Assembly (NCBI GenBank): GCA_964006375.1
Contig: OZ023269.1
Coordinates: 127,147,723-127,211,722, forward strand
Source: Tillus elongatus
Lineage: Eukaryota; Arthropoda; Insecta; Coleoptera; Cleridae
Direction: 5' to 3'
DNA: 64,000 bases
In this document: positions 59,390-64,000 of the stretch, one piece after another
Numbering within the stretch: position 1 is the stretch's first letter
How the letters are laid out: every line of letters begins with the position of its first letter
Position numbers and translations under genes: made by a program
Notes under the pieces: generated by a model
Seen by the model: only the letters and a program-made list of their open reading frames with translations
Databases searched by the model: none
What the model was told of the DNA's origin: nothing

Positions 59390-60260
59390 GAATGAAACTG
59401 CCAGTCTCGTGCTCCTTCTCTGTTTCTCTCTCCGTTTTGCATCAGTGTACCTTGTCTTGGTCATTTTTTTCCATGTCCACATTTCAAAAGCTTATATATT
59501 CTCTTCATGCCCTGCTTACTCAGAGTCCAGCTTGCCGCTCAGTTTATTATGAACAGTCGGTACGTATGACTTGGTGAACCTACCTAAGTTAAAATGTTTA
59601 TTAGTGAGTAGATTGATTTGTCTATTAAATCCTTGCTTGGTGACCACCATTCTGTTGTTTCAGTTATTTGCTACATTTAACATCATCCCTAATAATACCC
59701 CCAAGGTATGAGAATATTTCTATTTATGCAAGTCGTTGGCTGTTAAGCTTTAAATCCATTTTCGCAGTCCTATCCTTACTTATCTTCGTTAGTTTTGTTT
59801 TTGTCGTGTTAATCTTTAGTTTGATTTGTTTTAATACACCTTCCAGCATGTAAGGCTAGATGCATTCTCACAACAATTAGAACTTTCCAGCATATTCAGA
59901 ATCCTTTGTATTTCTGTTTCTGTTTCTCATATCAGCGTATGTTATTTACGTACCTAATGCAATGGAACCGGTGTCCAATTATTTTGATTCCTGCTGTCTT
60001 TCTCTTCAGCGTACTTGCTGTATCTTCTATCAATAAATTGAAGAAATATTGAGATCCTTGCCGTAAATCCTTTTCTTATTTTAGCTCAAATTCCATGTCC
60101 TTCAATATCTATTATGGTACCTTGATTTTTAGATGAATAATTAAAAATAATGCGCCTATCCCTTCTATACAATCCATTCCGGTTCTGTTTATTATATGAA
60201 ACAACATATTCTAATCCATAATATTGAATGCTTTTTCAGTTCAATTAGTTTTTTGTATTT
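59390..60260 (-). pseudogene. Decayed LINE RT
   Basis: From about 60240 downward the minus strand reads EYVVSYNKQNRNGLYRRDRR, which suits the DFEKAFDRVRHEKL region. Then KNQGTIIDIEGHGI, a stop and AKIRKGFTARISI (normally VKIRKGVRQGCILSP) follow. Next is KYAEEKDSRNQNNWTPVPLH (normally a GIKINGxxxxxIRYADD-like stretch). Near 59500 come TWTLSKQGMKRIYKL and, after a shift, AFEMWTWKKM. The order matches a LINE RT of the type at 53485-53700. Stops and shifts are frequent and the YADD is lost. Plus-strand frames here (59392-59577, 59668-59853) are shadows. Confidence 0.7.
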
Positions 60261-60436
60261 TAGATCAAATAGGGCTAGAATAAAATGTCATTGTTGGAAA
60301 AAAAAAAAGAAATGGACGTTAATAGCCATGGCCTGTGATTATACTTGTATTTTAGATCAAATAGGGCTAGAATAAAATGTCATTCTTTAAAAAAAAACAA
60401 ATGGACGTTAATAGCCATGGCCTGTGATTATACTTA
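60253..60436 (+). repeat. Tandem duplication, 92-bp period
   Basis: Copies at 60253-60344 and 60345-60436 both run TTGTATTTTAGATCAAATAG ... GCCATGGCCTGTGATTATAC. They differ mainly at an internal A-run, so the duplication is young. Confidence 0.9.
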
Positions 60437-60743
60437 AAATATATCAGGTATTTTCTGTGTATTTCTGCGCGTAATCCGAAGCCTACTGTATGTTATGTAT
60501 TTTTTATCGAACGGGCTTAACATATCAAACATTTCAGGTGACAGAGCAGGTTTAACTGTGTGCTTTTGTTTCCTTTTTAAACTGAGAATTTACGTGTGAA
60601 ACATACAACAAAATCTGACAGAAACTAAGAGTTATAATTTTAAAATGTAATTTGTCACTGGTCACTAATGAAAACGGTTATAGGGCTAGTAAACTAATGA
60701 ACACAATAATCGGATTTCAAATGTGATACGCAAGCACTTCAGG

Positions 60744-60745
<2 letters not shown>
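60437..60745. other. Nothing recognised
   Basis: AT-rich sequence without motif. Confidence 0.35.

Positions 60746-60784
<39 letters not shown>
60746..60784 (+). repeat. (GA)n microsatellite
   Basis: About 19 uninterrupted GA units; the frame crossing it (60723-60932) is not a gene. Confidence 0.95.
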
Positions 60785-60787
<3 letters not shown>

Positions 60788-61148
60788 TATCCGGTCGAAA
60801 TTCGTGATGGCATTGTCTGTAGTCCGAGCCATTGGATCTGATTATGTAACAAAACCGTGGAGTATCAAATCGGTAATAAACGATAATCTACATTTGTATA
60901 AATACATAGTTGCCATTTGTCATTTTCTGTAGCCATTCTACTTAATTAAACAGGTAAATCATTAATTTTCCTCCGTTCGTAAAGCCGATTTCAGAACAAC
61001 AATAAAACGACAGTTGAGGACAGAGTTATTATTAACGACAATACGATCCCGTCAAAGCTATTAGCTGACTCTCTCGAAAACACGTTCTTTCACGGCCTCA
61101 CTTTTAACTTTGCCACTTTACAGTTGATTGTATACTTCTCCCGATTCT
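60785..61148. other. Nothing recognised
   Basis: No motif found between the (GA)n and the (GT)n/SINE. Confidence 0.35.
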
Positions 61149-61507
61149 GTGTGTGTGTGTGTGTTTTGTTTCTTTAACGTCGACCTATTTCCGCGACTAT
61201 GGCCAATTACCAACGCCAGGGAGCAGTTTCACTTCACTATCCTGGAAATTTTGCCGAACCCCTGCCTTTCTGTAAGGAGGGTAAGTATCTTTAACATGCC
61301 CAACATCGCATGGACACGGAACCAACGGCTTTCCCCTCCAAAGACCGGAACGTGCAGACATTCAACTTGCTCAAATACAATGCCAGAACCTCGGTTGATG
61401 TTAATGTTACAGTTTGTACTGAAAAAGTGAAAGGAGTACTCTGGGATCGAACCCAGTAGCCTTCGGTTCAGAGGCACACGTTCTTGCCCCTGAACCAACG
61501 AGGCTCT
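61149..61507 (-). mobile_element. tRNA-derived SINE, family 1, copy 4, with (GT)n at its tail
   Basis: On the minus strand the head is CCTCGTTGGTTCAGGGGCAA with box B GGTTCGATCCCAG. The body matches the other copies. The tail (plus-strand 61149-61164) is a (GT)n run followed by TTTTGTTTCTTTAACGTCG, so a microsatellite has grown at the tail. A clean target duplication was not found. Confidence 0.9.
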
Positions 61508-61661
61508 TCCGACTCTTCTGTTACGATTTACAATAAACAACTAATTTCATCCTTAAAGAAGTTTAAAGCACCGTAATTATAACAAATAAAAGCTACCCAA
61601 TCAAGCACCCATTTGCAATTTTCTTATCACAGGATAGGTGTTGTTTTACGGTGTGACTGGC

Positions 61662-61690
61662 GGCCTCGATGGTAAGGACGTGTGCCTCTA
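61662..61690 (+). repeat. Isolated SINE head fragment
   Basis: GGCCTCGATGGTAAGGACGTG plus TGCCTCTA is the first ~30 bp of SINE family 1. It joins directly to RT coding sequence without the rest of the SINE. Confidence 0.65.
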
Positions 61691-62400
61691 ATTCACAAAC
61701 TAATCAATGCTAGCTACCCAAAACATTTAATACTCCTTTTATTTAAAACGTAGAACATTTATAGTTAAAATAAATACTACTTTATCAAGTGCTATAATTA
61801 GAAATGCAGGTGTACCGCAAGGCTCCATGATCGGCCCAAAATTATTCAATATATACCTAAACGATATTTCTCATTTTGAAAAAAATTCAAATGGTACTTT
61901 GTGCCGATGACACGGCCACAGCATAATCGAGACTTATTTGTGCTGAGACATGGCCATATACGCACATTCCTGTACTCCAATAGTTGCATCAAAACAAATT
62001 CAAATCCATCTAAATATTCTGTGTAAGTACTTTTAAGACTGGAAAATTAAAGTAAATTCTAATAAATGCGAGGCCGTAAATAATATTTAGCAAAAAAATA
62101 TATAAAAATAACAAAATATTCTAACTTATGCAACTAAATTCGGAAACAATTGAAATTAGTAAAACCGTTAAATATTTAGGTGTTTGCCTCGACGGAAAAC
62201 TCACTTTTAGAAATCACACTGACAAAACAATCCAAAACGCTTATGGTGTCATGAAACAATATATCCCTTCATTAACACAAAAAGTAAGATGTCTGTTAGT
62301 AATAAAATTATTATATGTATACAATATATAATGCGGTCCACGCTTAATTATGCACCTATATTCGGCGGCGCTGCAAAAACCAAAAAAAATTAGACCCAAA
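61690..62400 (+). pseudogene. Jockey-like non-LTR RT fragment
   Basis: LIHKLINASYPKHLI, then IRNAGVPQGSMIGPKLFNIY and LNDISHFEKNS, then (after a shift) CADDTAT with the catalytic Asp pair. Next come KVNSNKCEAV and, in the frame 62128-62331, EISKTVKYLGVCLDGKLTFR, NHTDKTIQN and LLVIKLLYVYNI. After another shift it ends with STLNYAPIFGGAAKT. This motif order and wording is typical of Jockey-clade LINEs. There are at least three frameshifts and some stops; both the 5' endonuclease and the 3' end are missing. Confidence 0.85.
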
Positions 62401-62541
62401 GTAAATCGGAAACTAGGTACCTCATAAGAAAAAGTTACTAAGCGCTATAGCTGGAGTATTGTAACGTATTTTATTTAAACTTGTACATATTTTTAGTATT
62501 TAAACTATATTAGATAATAAGATTTGTTGAATTTAAAATTC

Positions 62542-62654
62542 GAAATTTGAATTTTGAATTTTGAATTTTGAATTTTGAATTTTGAATTTTGAATTTTGAA
62601 TTTTGAATTTTGCATTTTGAATTTTGAATTTTGAATTTTGAATTTTGAATTTTG
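62542..62654 (+). repeat. (TTTTGAA)n heptamer array
   Basis: About 16 copies of the 7-bp unit ATTTTGA, with one TTTTGCA variant, end at the start of a SINE fragment. The minus-strand frame here encodes only a KFKIQNS repeat. Confidence 0.95.
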
Positions 62655-62657
62655 TAA

Positions 62658-62905
62658 TTGTGGGCGGGTGCTTGATACAAAGTTCCTGGGTTTCGATTCC
62701 CAGCAGAAGTGTCAAATTATCCCCTTCAGGGGGAACGCGAATCCGACGGTTCCGTGTACCATGCGGTGTTACGCACGTTAAATAACCCTACTCTTCTTAC
62801 AGAAATGAAAAGAGTCGACAATATTTGCAGGCTAGTGAGGTGAAACTGCTCCGTGGCGTCGGTTATTGGCCATAATCGCAGAAATGGGCCGACGTTTAGG
62901 AAAAC
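62658..62905 (+). mobile_element. SINE family 1, divergent partial copy
   Basis: It lacks a clean box A but keeps GGGTTTCGATTCCCAG (box B region). The body holds CCGTGTACCATGCGG and GTGAGGTGAAACTGCTCCGT, and ends TTATTGGCCATAATCGCAGA. Confidence 0.75.
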
Positions 62906-63520
62906 ACAGTGTGATCAGACGCTTATCGTATAAATACAGTCATAAAATCCGTCAGTGCTGCCAACTATAAATGGAAAATAATTGACGTTTTTCTGAAAAA
63001 CCCCTCAATTATTTTTGCTCCCAAAGTGAGTACATAGCAGGGCTCCAAACCTATAGCTCGCAATAAAAAGATAATTTGACATCACTTCATAACGAATGTT
63101 TCACTATGCGATAACAAATGCCACTACTAGAAAAGGTGAAATTATAATAGATGCTCTTCTGTCTACCCAAATGGATAGACAAAAGCACTGTTAAAAATCA
63201 AATACATTTGAATCTTTAGAATGACCTATTTTATTGAGGCTTTGTTTGTAAAATATAAAAAGCTGTATACAATTGAAGGTGTGAGAATGAAAAGTGCCTA
63301 TGAACCATTTTGGGTGAAATTGAGTTATAAGCGGATTTATCCTCAGTGGCAGCCACTACTTCGTTTAGAATGAGAACTGCACATAATAGCTCATTCTATC
63401 GTCTACTAGATGGCGTTAAACTACGAGCTCATTATATCTCAATATTCGTTTAGTGTGACAAGAACCTATGAACCGGATATGTGCTGTTTTCATAGTAAAT
63501 ACTCTCCTAACCTTAAATTA
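62906..63520. other. Presumed upstream region of the 63571 gene
   Basis: No repeat was recognised. A TCAGTT initiator-like motif (63525-63530) lies 45 bp before the ATG at 63571. No convincing TATA box stands ~30 bp before it. Confidence 0.35.
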
Positions 63521-63570
63521 GTTTCAGTTCTGTTTGAGTGTTGTTGTTTCCAATTTGAACAATAAATAAA

Positions 63571-64000
63571 ATGAGTAGCCAAGAGTCCAACTCTTCTGAA
63601 ATAGATGATACAGATGCTGATCCAAACTATACTGATACGGACACCGAAAAATCTAGTAGAAAAAGGCAAAAGCATACACATTTATGGAAACAAAATATAC
63701 GAAAACGTAATAGAAATGCAGGTAAAGCCTACATATCTAAATCTGGAAATTTTGTACCTAAAAGAACATCTGGTTCGTGTTCCTGTAAACATAAATGTAC
63801 TGAAAAATTTTGTGCTAGCACGAAGCAAAAAATTTTGCGAGAATTTAATGAATTGCAGGAAAAAAATGTACAAGACGCCTATTTAAATGGCCTTATAACC
63901 TTGCATCAAGTGCAAAGGTAAGTGACAAATATGTGTTTATTATTTATGCTATTTTAATAAAGGTATCTTTTATTTACAGACGCCGACCAGATCTTAAAAG
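63571..64000 (+). CDS. Spliced gene start, Cys-containing basic protein, cut by window edge
   Basis: Exon 1 is 63571-63917 (ATG in the context AATAAATAAAATGAG). The intron is 63918-63979 (GTAAGT ... TTTATTTACAG, 62 bp). Exon 2 starts at 63980. Splicing gives VQRRRPDLK across the junction with the frame kept open, which argues for a real gene. The first ~35 residues are acidic and Ser/Thr-rich (SSEIDDTDADPNYTDTDTE), followed by a basic block (SSRKRQKHTHLWKQNIRKR). A Cys cluster, CSCKHKCTEKFC, comes next with Arg/Lys-rich helices to residue 115. The layout resembles a multi-copy insect protein family of unknown function whose members begin with WKxNxxKxxRN(S/A)GK and a CxCxxKC cluster. That family may be transposon-derived. 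No function is assigned. Confidence 0.72.

Noticed and set aside
62533..62715. KFKIQNS-repeat frame
   Set aside because: Translation of the 7-bp (TTTTGAA)n array.

Overview
This is a stretch of AT-rich nuclear DNA from an arthropod, almost certainly an insect. Evidence: long (TA)n arrays; tRNA-derived SINEs; non-LTR and Penelope-like retroelements; an LTR-element primer binding site for tRNA-Ser; several Tc1/mariner-superfamily transposases; and a GT-AG spliced exon at the right edge. A beetle-like genome is my guess, but the sequence does not prove it. There is no bacterial gene organisation. I found no intact host gene inside the window. The only credible cellular-type (or possibly domesticated/multi-copy) gene begins at 63571 and runs off the end.

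Layout. 1-13.8 kb: a SINE with clean target duplications, a six-copy ~201-bp satellite with an A-B dimer structure, a decayed Penelope-like element (PLE), the 5' remnant of a gypsy-like LTR element, a decayed mariner-superfamily transposase, a second tRNA-derived SINE, an inverted pair headed by tRNA-Gly 5' halves (12599-12791) and a large foldback element (12832-13753). 13.9-21.7 kb: LINE copy, an internally deleted Tigger/pogo element, a mariner scrap and a GC-rich tandem array next to an antisense reverse-transcriptase (RT) fragment. 23.4-44.3 kb: repeated copies of a non-coding modular element (terminal inverted repeat block, spacer, left module, (TA)n, right module), two more PLE remnants, three more copies of the same LINE and a dead mariner. 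44.5-63 kb: a short foldback, more modular elements, a LINE RNase H fragment, and a nearly complete Tc1/mariner-superfamily element with ~300-bp terminal inverted repeats and two nonsense codons (56841-58609). Several RT remnants, SINE copies and a 7-bp tandem array follow. 63.57-64.0 kb: exon 1 and the start of exon 2 of a Cys-containing protein.

How it fits together: nearly every recognisable piece is a transposable element or its debris. LINE RT plausibly supplied the SINEs. The Tigger and mariner-superfamily copies carry TA ends, and the non-coding modular family looks non-autonomous with no mobilising enzyme visible. The most distinctive observations are the tRNA-Gly head-to-head inverted repeat, the satellite that shares sequence with the dispersed modular family, the (TA)n arrays at a fixed position in that family, hammerhead-like cores at PLE ends, and the transposon whose 5' end carries an inverted copy of its own transposase C-terminus. 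All assignments come from reading motifs by eye; no database search was run.
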